Notes: a model not told the origin generated them from the letters alone. A stretch of DNA of 64,000 nt from Thereva unica (GCA_949987705.1 OX465282.1:97452070-97516069); one strand, 5' to 3'. Positions 21,436-45,800 are shown, counted from the stretch's first letter. Program-made: numbers and translations.

Positions 21436-22035
21436 AATGTTCAAATAGCAGTTTTGGAAAAAGTTAGGCGCAACCAAGTAATGGAATATGTCAAACAAAC
21501 AATACAATCTCTTATCCAAATGGCAGTCCGGTTTTCGACCAAATTATAGTTGTGAGACAGCCATATTAAAAGTTTGTATGGCATCCATGAGTCGCTCGAT
21601 AAGGACCACTTAACTGTATTAGTTCTACTTGACTTTAGCAAAGCCTCGTGGGCAAATGATGCCAAAATGACGTAAACAGATTATGTTTCAGATGTGCATA
21701 GCTGTGATTGCTCTTTCTTGGTCACGTCATTTTGTCCGCGAACAAATGTTCAATTACCTTGGTGGATACCTACCTTTTGACTCGGTAAGTCACCACAAAC
21801 TGCTTAGTAAGCTTAATAAGAATGTTAACTTTTCATTTTCGGCTGTGAAGCTGATAAGTATTTTCTGACTGGCAGATCCCAAGTTGTTAAAGTTGGAAAT
21901 GACTACTCGTCCGCTGCGTCTCTTTATTTAGGTGTGCTTCATGGCTCAATTCTTCGTCCACTTTTATTCAGCCTATACATGAATGACCCACCAAAAGTAG
22001 TACGAAATTGTGCTATCCACTTTCATATATATAAC
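21436..22035 (+). pseudogene. CR1/Jockey-like RT, upstream half (split by P element)
   Basis: Plus-strand frames encode RT palm motifs: 'HESLDKDHLTVLVLLDFSKA', 'HHKLLSKLNKN', 'GRSQVVKVGNDYSS' and 'HGSILRPLLFSLYMNDPPKV', then 'VRNCAIHFHIYN'. At 22035 the frame is cut by the P-superfamily element. A small insertion of about 125 bp (about 21650-21775), with partly inverted ends containing CAAAATGACGT and ACGTCATTTTG, separates 'DFSKA' from 'FDSVSHHKL'. The reading continues at 26274. Confidence 0.8.
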
Positions 22036-22990
22036 CACAGACAATATAACTATACCCAGATATGCCACGCCGAACAAAATTTTGTCCTAAGGAGATTTTC
22101 AAGTGGATTTACTAATTTTCCAGATCAGAAAGCTCGGCATAAGACTGCGCTGAGCTTCTCGCGTCTGGAGAAGCGATTCTCAAAAAGCTTTGAAGTTATC
22201 TCCAAGCATCTGCGGTCGCCTGCGCAATTTGAGAATAAAAAAGGGCTTGAGTGCACTGCACACACAAAAAAGCATATAAATAAGCATACACAATAAGAAG
22301 AATGAATCACCAAAACGGGCATTTAAAAGAATTTGCAGTTTTTGTGGCAGAACATCAGATTAGTGATTTATAATTTTTTTTATTAGAGACAGACAAATGA
22401 ACAGATTTAAAGGTGTTGAAACGAAAATAAATAGAGAACAATAATTTAATATCGTGATGGATGGAATAATTCGGACAGTTAAAAAGACGAAAATTGAATT
22501 GAAATCTTCTAAAGCCGGCAACAAATGCTGCTTACCACATTGCGGGCGATCTAGAAGGGAATTTCCTGAAACAAGGATTTTCAAATTTAAAAAATTTGCA
22601 GTTTTTGTCGAAATCCGTAACCTGCTCAGTTCCAAATAAACATGCCGGCCGTGACCATGAGCCTATATACATATGTATTTCAAATTCCTCAATTTATGAT
22701 TTTTCAGGTCGGGCTGCGCTAATAATAATGAAATGTAGGGATAAGTTATGTTCTGGATTTATCAAATTTTCAGAATAAAAGTAATTTTCTTGTTCGAATA
22801 ATATTTATTTTTTCATTAATGCATTTTTCTACATCTTACAAGCTATTGTTTATTCATGTGTGAGCCAACGTATTTAATTTACTGTTATGTATTTGTCCTT
22901 TTTTTCTTATTAACTATCCACGCGCAATGCTTACGAATTAAAACTTTTATCAGGAAAATTAATATTGCTTTTCTATGTAGAAAACAAGGA
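22036..22990 (+). repeat. Left long inverted arm of the P-superfamily element
   Basis: Inverted copy of 25319-26273. It includes a duplicate of the THAP-encoding first exon on the plus strand ('NKCCLPHCGRSRREF', about 22510-22560), so this arm has coding-looking sequence facing the centre. Confidence 0.9.
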
Positions 22991-23063
22991 GGCTCTTCTT
23001 GAAACCAGAATTTATATTCACTATCATTTGTGCAAGATATGCTTTGTTCAATTATGCAATGTT

Positions 23064-25852
23064 TTATTTTCCGTATTTCTTTGTTATTAGTGAATTTTTT
23101 TTTCGAATACTCGATATGTATCTTGCATATTTTGAAAAATAAATCAGAATGTGAACATAAGCCTCCAAAGTCACTACCTGACGTTTTATAATTTTTTTTA
23201 GTATAAACATTTCAGAAGGAAAGGATATAATTTCATCTTGTTTAATTATGACTTCTCTGCAATTTTCACACGTGATACGGTGGGCAATGTAGCCACAAAA
23301 ATATCGTGTTGACGTTATTTCGATATTATCAATATTCTCGGAATTAAAATCATCAGCCCCTTGATCAAAATAATGTTCGTTTTCTGCATATACTTCATTA
23401 TAAGTAAAATTAAGAAGATTAGTATTTTGAACTTCTATTGCACTTGAACTTTGAATTTCACTTAAAATTTCTCCCAAAGTGAACTGATAACATTTCGTTC
23501 TCATCTTCCATGCAATTACCTTTAGAGGTGAAATGCAGAAATTTCATTGATAGCATTTTTGCTACAATTACATATATTGAATTCGTAAACCGAAAGATTT
23601 TTACAATTGTCCCCTTTTGCCCTTACATAAGAAAATCCATTTTCCAAAGGATGCAACCAGGAGGTAAATATAAAAAATACTTCTCCCTGTGCGAAGATTT
23701 CATTTGCTAGAGAAAGAACTCCCCTCGTAGTTTGTATTAATCCATCAATACAATAAACCCTGTTTCCGGTGTACTTGATTTGTTGCAAATATATTATAAG
23801 CTCTTGCAATTTTTTCCAAACAATATTTTCTTTTTTTAATCAGCTTTTGAAAGAATTTGTATCTTTTAGTACTTGGCTGTTCAGGCAGTCAAATAGTTAT
23901 TAATTTTTGGAATAAATTTTGCTGTTGACAAATTTTGCTTTTAAATTGTTTGTTTTCTGTAGCTGATAGAATAGCAGCTGCAACAATATGACTCAACACT
24001 TGCGCAGCTAGTTTAACTCTCTTTTTTTCGAAGGATGTGGGTTGAATGTGCAGTCATTTTGGTTGTCTTACCCTTTTCGTGATCATAAATTTCACGTACT
24101 ACATAAATATTTACTGTTCCATCAGGAGTTTCCAGATTACCTCTCAAAAGTATATTTCTAGTGGATTTAATTAAATGAGGAACATCATACTATAAATAAA
24201 TTTTTTTGCCATTATGATGGAAATATGGATTCTCCGGACTCGTTTTCAAAATATTATAAAATCCACGATTATTTGGTCCTTGGTCACAAGTTATGGCTTT
24301 AACATCAAGGCCAAGTAATCCAACTTGCTCCATAAGTTCTTTAACAATTCGTTCCAAATCATATGCTTTTATAGAGCTTGCTGAAACTACAGAATAAATT
24401 ATGAACTTCCAATTGGTAATTAGTCCTCTCAACATAAAGACACAGATGGCACTGCCAAGTGCATCTTCTCTTTTCAAAACCCAAGTCCACTAAACCGTCT
24501 ATAATTTCTACTGATGAATTGTAGGTCAAATTGTGTCTAATCGAAACTTCATCGAAGATTAAAATGCATTTTTTCCCAACATTGTTCATCTTTTTCACTG
24601 CATTTTGAAGAGCGTTCATGATTGTTTCCTGGTTGCAGATTTTTGGTTAAATTCCAGCGATTTAATGAGGAATTCAATTTGAGTAGATTCCTTAAAAATA
24701 AATACGCTGAAGTAGTAGATAATAAAAATTTTGTGCAAATATTTTTTCGCCGTCATTCCACGAAGTTATCGGCCTTCATCTTAAAATCATTTTACACAAA
24801 ACTTTTTCATTTTCGGTTAACTCCATCGAAGTCACATGATCCTCAATACTGAAATTTTTCTTAATTCTAACCTTATTCTTTAATCTAATCACAATTTTGT
24901 TTAATTTTGAATTTTGATTTTTTTAAAAATTAGGTATTTATTTTTCTATAATGGTTAATAGCTTCCGACAGTTTGGAACACTTTTTGGAATGAAATTGCA
25001 CATTCTTTAAATTTTTTGTACATGAACTACACAGTCAAGGAGGAGATTCGGATCTCTTCCGTTTATGACCAGGAGATCGAAGCAAAGTTAACGGTATTTC
25101 GCGTTCTTCACTATCGAGCAAGGACCTAGAATCATCTGACTCCAAATATCCTCCTAAATTCAAATTCGGCATAGCACGTCTTTTTAAAAACCTTTTAAGT
25201 CTAAAGAAAAATGTTTCTCACATAAAAACAATGATGACGACCTTGCAATAATTTCCTCAGACAAATTACCCTTATCTACCCACAGTTTGAAAAGAGGACT
25301 GTCAAATCCCGGAAAGAATCCTTGTTTTCTACATAGAAAAGCAATATTAATTTTCCTGATAAAAGTTTTAATTCGTAAGCATTGCGCGTGGATAGTTAAT
25401 AAGAAAAAAAGGACAAATACATAACAGTAAATTAAATACGTTGGCTCACACATGAATAAACAATAGCTTGTAAGATGTAGAAAAATGCATTAATGAAAAA
25501 ATAAATATTATTCGAACAAGAAAATTACTTTTATTCTGAAAATTTGATAAATCCAGAACATAACTTATCCCTACATTTCATTATTATTAGCGCAGCCCGA
25601 CCTGAAAAATCATAAATTGAGGAATTTGAAATACATATGTATATAGGCTCATGGTCACGGCCGGCATGTTTATTTGGAACTGAGCAGGTTACGGATTTCG
25701 ACAAAAACTGCAAATTTTTTAAATTTGAAAATCCTTGTTTCGGGAAATTCCCTTCTAGATCGCCCGCAATGTGGTAAGCAGCATTTGTTGCCGGCTTTAG
25801 AAGATTTCAATTCAATTTTCGTCTTTTTAACTGTCCGAATTATTCCATCCAT
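23064..25852 (-). pseudogene. P-element-type transposase, broken
   Basis: Minus strand, in order. THAP finger part 1 is at about 25850-25670 ('CCLPHCGRSRREF', 'FKFKK'). Part 2 is at about 25320-25184 ('LFKLWVDKG', 'ARSSSLFLCEKHFSLD'), with an intron or frame change between. A basic/Leu-rich linker follows, then 'KCILIFDEVSIRHNLTYN', 'LITNWKFIIYSV', 'VGLLGLDVKAITCDQGPNNR' and 'ENPYFHHNGKKIY' at 24620-24190. Next come 'QTTRGVLSLANEIF' and 'FIFTSWLHPLENGFSYVRAK' at 23809-23522, and 'CGYIAHRITCENC' at 23504-23064. These follow the RNase H-like and C-terminal blocks of P/THAP9 transposases. Stops and frame changes occur at about 24190-24480 and 23520, so the copy is probably inactive, though real introns may explain some breaks. 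Confidence 0.85.
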
Positions 25853-26273
25853 CACGATATTAAATTATTGTTCTCTATTTATTTTCGTTTCAACACCTTT
25901 AAATCTGTTCATTTGTCTGTCTCTAATAAAAAAAATTATAAATCACTAATCTGATGTTCTGCCACAAAAACTGCAAATTCTTTTAAATGCCCGTTTTGGT
26001 GATTCATTCTTCTTATTGTGTATGCTTATTTATATGCTTTTTTGTGTGTGCAGTGCACTCAAGCCCTTTTTTATTCTCAAATTGCGCAGGCGACGGCAGA
26101 TGCTTGGAGATAACTTCAAAGCTTTTTGAGAATCGCTTCTCCAGACGCGAGAAGCTCAGCGCAGTCTTATGCCGAGCTTTCTGATCTGGAAAATTAGTAA
26201 ATCCACTTGAAAATCTCCTTAGGACAAAATTTTGTTCGGCGTGGCATATCTGGGTATAGTTATATTGTCTGTG
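25319..26273 (-). repeat. Right long inverted arm of the P-superfamily element
   Basis: Carries the first, THAP-encoding exon of the transposase on the minus strand and presumably its promoter. It is almost identical to the left arm; noted differences are near 22208/26096 and 22565/25743. Confidence 0.9.
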
Positions 26274-26496
26274 ATATAACGATGATGTCCAATTGTCTCT
26301 CACTCGTCCGATTGGACTAATCGAGGACTGTCTGTATTGTGCGAATAAACGAAGACCTGCAATGTGTTCATGAACGGTCCAATGGTTTGTTGCTTAATTT
26401 ATTTAAAACAAACTGCTTAGCTATTTATAGAAACATCATAGACACAGGAGAATTATCACCTATGGTATTAAATAATGCCGTTATTGTCTCACCGAG
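26274..26496 (+). pseudogene. CR1/Jockey-like RT, downstream half
   Basis: Resumes the host ORF after the P insertion with 'DDVQLSLTRPIGLIEDCLY' and then, after a frame change, 'RINEDLQCVHERSNGLLLN' and 'KTNCLAIYRN', standard post-palm RT sequence. It ends abruptly at 26496, where an RTE family C fragment begins on the other strand. Confidence 0.8.
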
Positions 26497-27597
26497 GATC
26501 TGCCTCAAGCATCGCATTTAGAAGACCTCGAGCTTCTTAACGTCCAGTTTGAGCAGTGTCCACGTTTCAGATCCATAAAGAAGAATCGGAAGGATCAATG
26601 TTCGGTAAAGGCGTACTTTTGTTTTGATGGAAATATCTGTTCGTTTCTGTTGCCTGGACGATGCGACTATGAACGTCGGCCGTCGATGCTATTTTCGTTT
26701 CCTAAACCAATGATCCCAAATATTTGAACCTCGAAACCTGTTCAATTTGGGTTCCATCGAGGTGAACACTGGCCCTCGATTCGTCCGTGAGCGGTGGTCT
26801 GAGCGCTGGTCTTTTCTGCATTGATTTTTAACCCGTATGACTCCGTATCGGCGAAGACGGCGCTATCGTCGGCGAACATTTTGTCGGTTACGAAGTTGTT
26901 GTCGTATCCAACTCCGAGTCGTCCATCGAATGCTTCACGCATAATCGTGTCAATCACAACATTGAAGAGAAGTGGCGAAACGACGTCTCCCTGTCGGACA
27001 CCCGTTTGAATCGGGAACTCCTCGGAGAAGTCGCTTCGAATACGAATGCTGCTTTTATGATTTTTAATGGCACGTGTTCGGTTCCCAAAGCTCTCCACAA
27101 GCTGTTCCATTCGATGCAATCGAAAGCGGATTTGAAATCGATGAAAACGACGACAGTTCGTTTGCCACAACGAATTCTTTCTTCCATTAGCTGCCGGAGT
27201 GTGAATATTTGATCAATATATCCTCGATGTGGTCTAAATCCCGCTTGTTCTTTCCGGTTCGTTTGCTCTCGATGTTTCTGTAGCCTCGAATGTATGATTA
27301 TCGTAAATACTTTGCCGACGATCGAAAGAAGGCTAATACCGCGATGGTTCTTGCACTCCCAACTGTCGCCTTTCTTCAAAATTGGGACAACGATCGCTTT
27401 CTTCCACGCAGAAGGGACCTGATACGAATGCCATATGTGTGTTATGAGAAAATGAAATCGTTGTGATAAGACATCACCTCCGACTTTGATCATCTCAGCG
27501 GTTACTTGATCTATTCCCGGCGCTTTTCCATTTTTCAGCGATTTGATTGCCATCTTCACCTCGATAATTGTCGATTCGGTATCAAGAAACTGATTCG
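26497..27597 (-). mobile_element. RTE family C, RT domain fragment
   Basis: The minus strand from 27559 encodes 'MAIKSLKNGKAPGIDQVTAE', 'HRGISLLSIVGKV', 'EQAGFRPHRGYIDQIFTLRQ' and 'VVVFIDFKSAFDCIEWNSL'. A frame change follows, then 'FPIQTGVRQGDVVSPLLFNV' and 'KMFADDSAVFAD' (the catalytic A/F-ADD box), then 'YGLKINAEKT'. After about 26740 further frame changes lead to a C-terminal part ending near the 'LKKLEVF' region. Endonuclease and 3' tail are absent. It is a rearranged internal fragment. Confidence 0.85.
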
Positions 27598-27603
27598 TCG
27601 GCT

Positions 27604-27765
27604 GTCAATATTGTTGCTATAGTTTTTAACTGTGCACCGATCACTATTTCAAATAACATCATCTCCAGAGTAATTTGATTCCCATAATTTTACTCAAAAA
27701 CAGGAGATGATGTTATTTGAAATAATATTCAGTGCACAGTTAAAAATTATAGCAACAATATTGAC
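27604..27765. repeat. 162-bp hairpin element
   Basis: Two 63-bp arms (27604-27666 and 27703-27765) are inverted copies with a few mismatches: left GTCAATATTGTTGCTATAGT, right reverse complement GTCAATATTGTTGCTATAAT. The spacer is 36 bp. It sits about 480 bp downstream of the SRPK stop. Confidence 0.85.
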
Positions 27766-28248
27766 TCTCTAAAGGCCCCCATACACGGTCAAATGATTGT
27801 TTCTGGATCCGCCCCGGAACGTAAGTGTATTACTTTACAAAATAATATCAAAACTGTATATAAAAAACTGTTTAGATCGTATTTCGAAGATTTATTTTTC
27901 GCATCGTTTTAACAAATTCTATATTTTTACGAATATAAATATGTGTTCTTTTTTTTGTTTTAAAATGTGGGTAGCCCTGATGAAAAATCATTAAAATTTA
28001 TTTATCTCTACATTTAATAATATTCAAACACCAATATTCCATTTAATGATATTTTTTTTCCTTTTTTGTTTTTTGTTTCCTAGTTTACCACCTTCAATCG
28101 ATATACCATTTTGTTTTTTGTAACATTTTAAATTACAGCTAGTTTTACTAAATATGTGTCTCTCCTTGTCGCTAAAGACTCTTTTAAATTTAATTTAATT
28201 TTTTTTTTGTTTTTTTGTTGTGATATCAGTCATTAAAAATGATAAATT
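27766..28248 (-). other. Probable SRPK 3' UTR and flank
   Basis: AT-rich non-coding DNA immediately after the SRPK stop on the minus strand, with several T-runs and no recognised motif. The transcript end is not defined. Confidence 0.4.
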
Positions 28249-40111
<11,863 letters not shown>

Positions 40112-41189
40112 TTTGCATAACGGCTCCGGGCCTGAACTGCGTTCGTCGTTCTAGCGCACTGCGTCCTCACGATTTTCAGACATTCATCACAAGAAATATA
40201 ATTAACAAAAAAAATATAATTATTAACACCGCGACGAAAAAAAATAAACTATATTCAAAATCGACACTTAACACTCCTTTGACACACGCTTACATAAGAC
40301 TGAGAATAATTCGGAATAAATACATCGAAGACATATTTTCAGTGTCGTCATTTTATTTATAGAAATTCAAAATTTTTCGTCCTAGTACTGAACTTTTCTT
40401 CTGTGCCGCCGGCGGGTTATTTTTGAGCTCGCTTTCTCTCGCTGTTAGAAAGCATGTCATCAACAACACCAAGAGGACGTCCAACCACCTGTTGACGGAC
40501 TACATCGCTCTATCTACACGCGCGCTGCTGCGACTCTCTTCGGTTGCTGTGTTGTGCGTATTGCCGCGATTTCGAGTCCTCCATATTTTTGCATGTAAAC
40601 AGAATTTACGTGTACTTGCATACATACATCTAGATTTGACGACGCTCTTGAAATATTTATTTCAGTGTTTCGAAGCGTAAACAAAATGGCAAGATTGGAG
40701 ATTGTTGCCAAAAAATATATATATAAAAGTTCGGCAGTGCGTTATATAGAAACGCATTTTAATACAGATTTAATATAACAAAGTTTAAAAAAAAAGTGGA
40801 TAAATCTAGTTTTATATTTTTATTTGTTGGCAGCAATGCTTTCTGATACGTTCATGATTTGCAACTAATATTCTTGTACTAAGGTAAAAATAGAACTCGC
40901 TGAAAATTTCAATCATTTGATGAACACTTTAGTTATGACGTTTGTTTAGATTTATGATCGCGTGCAATTCAAAAAAATATATACATATATGTATGTATAT
41001 GAGAGGGATTGGTTCAATTCGTAACAAAATTAACCAGAGGACATTGAGTGAAATAAAAATAGAGAGGCATAATGTGACTTCAAGCTGAAGAGTTGCAGAA
41101 CTAATTCTTCATTTTTTAGATGCAAGAATCGAACAAATTTAATGTTTCAAAAAGAAATTTAATGCGTCTTATCTGCATCTACATTAACT
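40112..41189 (-). promoter_or_regulatory. Probable SRPK 5' UTR and promoter region
   Basis: Upstream of the ATG at 40111 the minus-strand frame is closed by a TAG, so the leader starts here. A GC-richer patch at about 40400-40560 and ATATATATA tracts near 40715 and 40980 are the only features. No exact promoter element can be assigned. A stray RT scrap ('AAGAACTACAGAGGCATCAC', about 41193) marks the edge of the next retroelement block. Confidence 0.35.
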
Positions 41190-41584
41190 TGTAAGAACTA
41201 CAGAGGCATCACACTCCACTGGGAACGGGCGTGCAAGGCGTGCACCGCACGCGGGCGCCACTTTCAGGGGGCGCCAAACACAGCAATCTATCCATCGAAC
41301 TCATTTTCATCATTTGCACCTACTTATAAAAAAATCCTTAAAAAATAACCCGATCAACTGAAATCGTGTGCAGGTTCAAACCACCTAAGAAAGCTCGATC
41401 TCTGAAAATAGTATAGTGTAAGGACAGAGAATGTAAAATTAAATTCCCAAGATAGAAGTCAAATTTATTTTGTAAATAAAAATTGTCATTCTGATCTGAT
41501 TATTGACAAAATTTTAAACATTTTGACTTCTAGTTATGGAGAATTATCCATTTTCATGTGTAGTCACAGGAAACCATAGTCAAC
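41190..41584. other. Unassigned, GC-rich start then AT-rich
   Basis: After the RT scrap, a GC-rich run ('GGGCGTGCAAGGCGTGCACC', 'GGGGGCGCCA') at about 41225-41277 could be the end of a DNA transposon. The rest is AT-rich without motifs. Confidence 0.3.
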
Positions 41585-42800
41585 GCTGCCAATGACAATG
41601 GATGACGTGGTAGTCACCAAACGGGGTAACTAATACTCAAATTGACCACCTCCTAATTGAGAGAGGAAGACCACTTCCTAATTGAGGGCCACGAGTATAT
41701 AGGACGTAAGAACAATGAGAGAAGCATACTGTGACTCGGACCACTATCTAGCCAAGGTGAAATTGAGAACCCGGATAGAAACCAAAACGCATAGAGGGAA
41801 AACTCAATCAAAATACGATATATGCAGATATACTAAAACTGGAAGTAAAAAGAGATGCCTACCAGGATGCTGTCGTACAAGGCTTGAAAGAGGCAGAAGA
41901 ACAGCGCAACGAAAAATACAAGGAAATTAAAAGCAGCATAAAGGAGGTAGCAGAAGAAATATTAGGCTGGGCTCCCGGACAGGCTAGAATTGACTGGTAT
42001 GATCAGGACTGTTGAGCCGCAATTGAAGAAAAAATCCAGAGCCACCGAGAGTACATCGCAAGACCGCCAAGAGCAAGAATGGGAGTCTTTAAGCAAAAAA
42101 GAAAAATCGCAGACAAGATTTGCAGAAAGAAGAAGAGATAATATCTTAACAGAAGGATCTTCCAGATCCAGGAAGGGAGAATTGGACAAGCGTACAAAGT
42201 AACTCTCCAGATCACCAATAAGTTTCAGCCAAGAACGGAAATCTGCAAAGACATAGATGGGAACCTTTTAGCAGATCCTGATAGGATAAAAGAAAGATAG
42301 AGAGAATATTTTCAGAACCTATTGAATCTTACTCCCATACTGAAAGAGGATGCACTGACAGAGGCATTTTTAACTCCTCAAGATAATATCTCAATAGAAC
42401 CACCAACACTGGATGAGGATCGTGAACCTATAAAAAGACAAAAAACCAACAAATCGCCAAGCGCCGATGCTGAGCTGCTAAAGGTAGAAGGACCACAACT
42501 ATTGCGAGCCTTACAAGAATTTTTATGTAGCATATGGGAGGAAGAAGTTATACCAGCATCAGCTACAAAACCTTCACAATCCTTGTGAAACAAAAACTAG
42601 AACCTATAGCGGAAACCCCTTTGGGACAATATCGGTTTTAGGGCAAACAGGTCAACATCGGACCAGCTGCTGACCTTGAAACAAATTCTGAAGAAAATCT
42701 GGGAAAAGAATGTAGATATATACCAGATATTTGTCGGTTTTCAATAGGCATAAGATTCAATAAACAGAGAGAGGGCTATACGAGATTTTATGGGTATTAG
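41585..42800 (+). pseudogene. RTE family B, truncated copy 1 of a tandem set
   Basis: Collinear with 43673-45060: end of the endonuclease ('MREAYCDSDHYLAKVKLRTR'), linker ('SKYDI', 'RRKRYL'-like) and N-terminal RT ('PTLDEDREPIKRQKTNKSPS', 'ELLKVEGPQLLRAL'). A deletion follows to 'LVKQKLEPIAE' and 'FVGFQ'. It stops at about 42800, immediately before the 5' end of the next copy. Many stops and indels. Confidence 0.85.
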
Positions 42801-42805
42801 AAGGG

Positions 42806-45800
42806 GAGTCAAATGGTAGCAACGGCCTCAGGGACCTTTGATGGTGCCGGTACGTCAAAGAGATAAATCCTGGGTAACGCCACCTGCGATCTAAGGTCTT
42901 CACGATCTAAGATTTTCCGATATGCTACCGAATCCTACCTCAACCTCCACGAAGATGTAGATTTTACATCGGGTGTCCCCTGGATGCTCTTATCTACACA
43001 AGAGTAACAGACTGAGGAGGGTGAAAGGCGAGTGTTTCGCGCCTCAAAACGAAGCAAATACCGGACTGGTCCTCCAGGTTGGGGGTTGGGCGGCAGGCTG
43101 ACAACCTTCCACCGTAAGGGCAGGCCTCGGACAGGACGGACTCAACGGCAACGACTCAGGCAACGGAACATGGAATTCGATTTTGGAACATGGAACGTCA
43201 GGACGCTCAACAGAACGGGCGCTCTGCGTTCGCTTTTATTACTTCTCAAAAAATATAACATAAAGATCACAGCCCTTCAAGAAACAAAATGGACCCACAG
43301 TGGTATAATGGATCTAAAAACCCACACGGTACTCTCCACTCCAGCGGATCATCAAATGGAAGAAGAGAGTTCGGAGTAGCATTCATCATAGAGAAGGAAA
43401 TGAAATCTCTGATTCTGGACTTCAAACCAGTCAGCAATAGAATATGCACACTTCGAATTAAAACAAGGCTACATAACATTAGTCTTATAAACGTCCACGC
43501 GCCCACAGAAGAGAAAACGGATGAGGAGAAAGAGGAATTCTACCAGGAGCTAACAAACACCATTAGGTTAATACCGTCAAACGATATTAAAATGGTGCTT
43601 GGAGATATGAATGCCAAAGTAGGAAAAGAAGAGGAGTTCCTAGGAGTCATAGGAAAGCATAGCCTACACAACGTTACCAATGACAATGGTAGTCGATTGA
43701 TCGATTTCGCAAGCTCAAACGCAATGGTAGTAAGCTCAATAGTGTTCCCGCACAAAGATATACATAAGATGACGTGGCAGTCACCAGACGGAGTAACTAA
43801 TAATCAAATTGACCACGTCCTAATTGAAAGAAGAGGGGCCACGAGTATACTGGACGTAAGAACAATGAGAGGAGCGTGCTGTGGCTCGGACCACTATTTA
43901 GTCAAAGTGAAATTGAGAACCCGGATAGCAACTAAAACGCATAGAGGGCAAACTCAACCAAAATACGATATAGATAAGCTAAAACGGGAAGAAATAAGAG
44001 ATGCCTACCAACATGCTGTCGTACAAAACTTGAGAGAGGTAGATGAGCAGCCCAACATCAACGAAAAGTGGGAACAGGTCAAAAGCAGCATAAAGGGGGC
44101 AACAGAAGAGGCACTAGGCTGGGCCCCCAGACAGACTAGAATCGATTGGTTTGACCAAAACTGTAGAGCCGCAATTGAAGAAAGAAACCAGAGCCACCGA
44201 GAGTACATAGCAAGGCCAACAAGAGCAAGGATGGAAGTCTTCAAGGAAAAAAGAAAAATCGCAGACAAGCTGTGCAGAAAGAAGAAGAGGGAATATCTAA
44301 ATAGGAAAATCTTACAGATACAGGAAGACTTCAATGAAGGGAGAATTAGACAAGCGTACAAAGGAACTCGCCAGATCACCAATAAGTTTCAGCCAAGAAC
44401 GGACATCTGCAAGGACATAGATGGGAACTTGTTGGCAGATCCTGATAGGATAAAGGAAAGGTGCAGAGAGTATTTTCAGAACCTATTGAATCCTATCTCC
44501 ATATTAAACGAGAATGCAGAGACAGAGGCATTTGAAATTCCCCAAGATAACATCTCAATAGATCCACCAACACTGGATGAGGTGCGGGAAGCTGTAAAAA
44601 GACAGAGCAGCAACAAATCGCCTGGCGCCGATGGAATAGCAGCTGAGCTGCTAAAGGAAGGAGGACCCCAACTATTACGAACCTTACACGAACTCATATG
44701 CACCATCTGGGAGGAAGAAGTTATACCAGAGGACTGGAAGAAAGCGATTATATGTCCAATATACAAGAAAGGAGATAAATTAAACTGCAAAAACTAGAGA
44801 GGCATCTCACTCCTCAGCACCAGCTACAAAATCTTCACAATCCTTGTGAAACAAAAACTGGAACCTATAGCGGAAAGCCTTATAGGAGAATATCAAGCTG
44901 GTTTTAGTACAAACAGGTCAACATCGGACCAACTGCTGACCTTAAGGCAAATTCTGGAGAAAACCTGGGAAAGGAATGTAGATGTATACCAGATATTTGT
45001 CGACTTTCAACAGGCATATGACTCAATAAACAGAGAGAGGCTATACGAGATCTTATCGGAAATAGGAGTCCCCTCAAAGTTGGTACAACTAATCAAATGC
45101 GCCACAAATAGCTCACTGGCGAAAGTAAGGATCCAAAATATTGTAACAGAGGAGTTCGAAGTACGTCAAGGGCTCAGACAAGGAGATGGGCTGGCCCCCA
45201 TGCTTTTCAACCTGGCCCTAGAATGGGTGATAAGGAAAACGTCAGTCCAGCGAAGTGCATCAATAGCTACCCAGTCGGTACAATTACTTGGATATGCGGA
45301 TGACGTAAACATCGTGGGAAGGTCCTTTTTGGCAGCAAAAGAAGTCTATGTCGAATTAAAAGAGGCGGCAAAGGACATAGGCCTGAAGATTAACGAAGAA
45401 AAATCGAAGGTGATGCAACAATCCAGAGCAGGACGATTTAGAATGGGAAGAAATATAACCATCGACGAACATAACCTAGAAGTAGTCGATAAAACAGTCT
45501 ACCTTGGGTCTACTATCACAAAAAGAAACGAAGAAAAAGAAGAAATAACCAGACGAATACTATTGGCTAATAGAGCCTTTTATGCCCAAAAACAAATCCT
45601 GCACTCAAGATTTGTACACAGGAAAACGAAACTCTCACTCTACAAAACAGTAATACAACCAGTACTGTGTTATGGCAGCGAGACTTGGACTATGACCCAG
45701 GACATAGAGGAACGAGTCAACAGGTTTGAGAGGAAAATTCTCAGATGCATAATAGGCCCAATCAGAGAGGGTGGAATATGGCGAAGAAGATACAACAACG

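Larger units (their letters stand above)
22036..26273 (-). mobile_element. P-superfamily transposon with 955-bp inverted arms
   Basis: The element begins CACAGACAATATAACTATAC at 22036 and ends with the reverse complement at 26273, total 4238 bp. The left arm (22036-22990) and right arm (25319-26273) are both 955 bp and I saw only a couple of mismatches. Direct flanks are ATATAAC on both sides (22029-22035 and 26274-26280). The core encodes a THAP-plus-transposase of P type on the minus strand. Excising the element and one flank restores the YADD-type palm motif of the host CR1-like ORF as 'FHIYNDDVQL', which fixes the boundaries. Confidence 0.9.

Noticed and set aside
26274..26281. An 8-bp target duplication for the P-superfamily element
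   Set aside because: Only 7 bp (ATATAAC) match at both flanks; the eighth base differs on either side.
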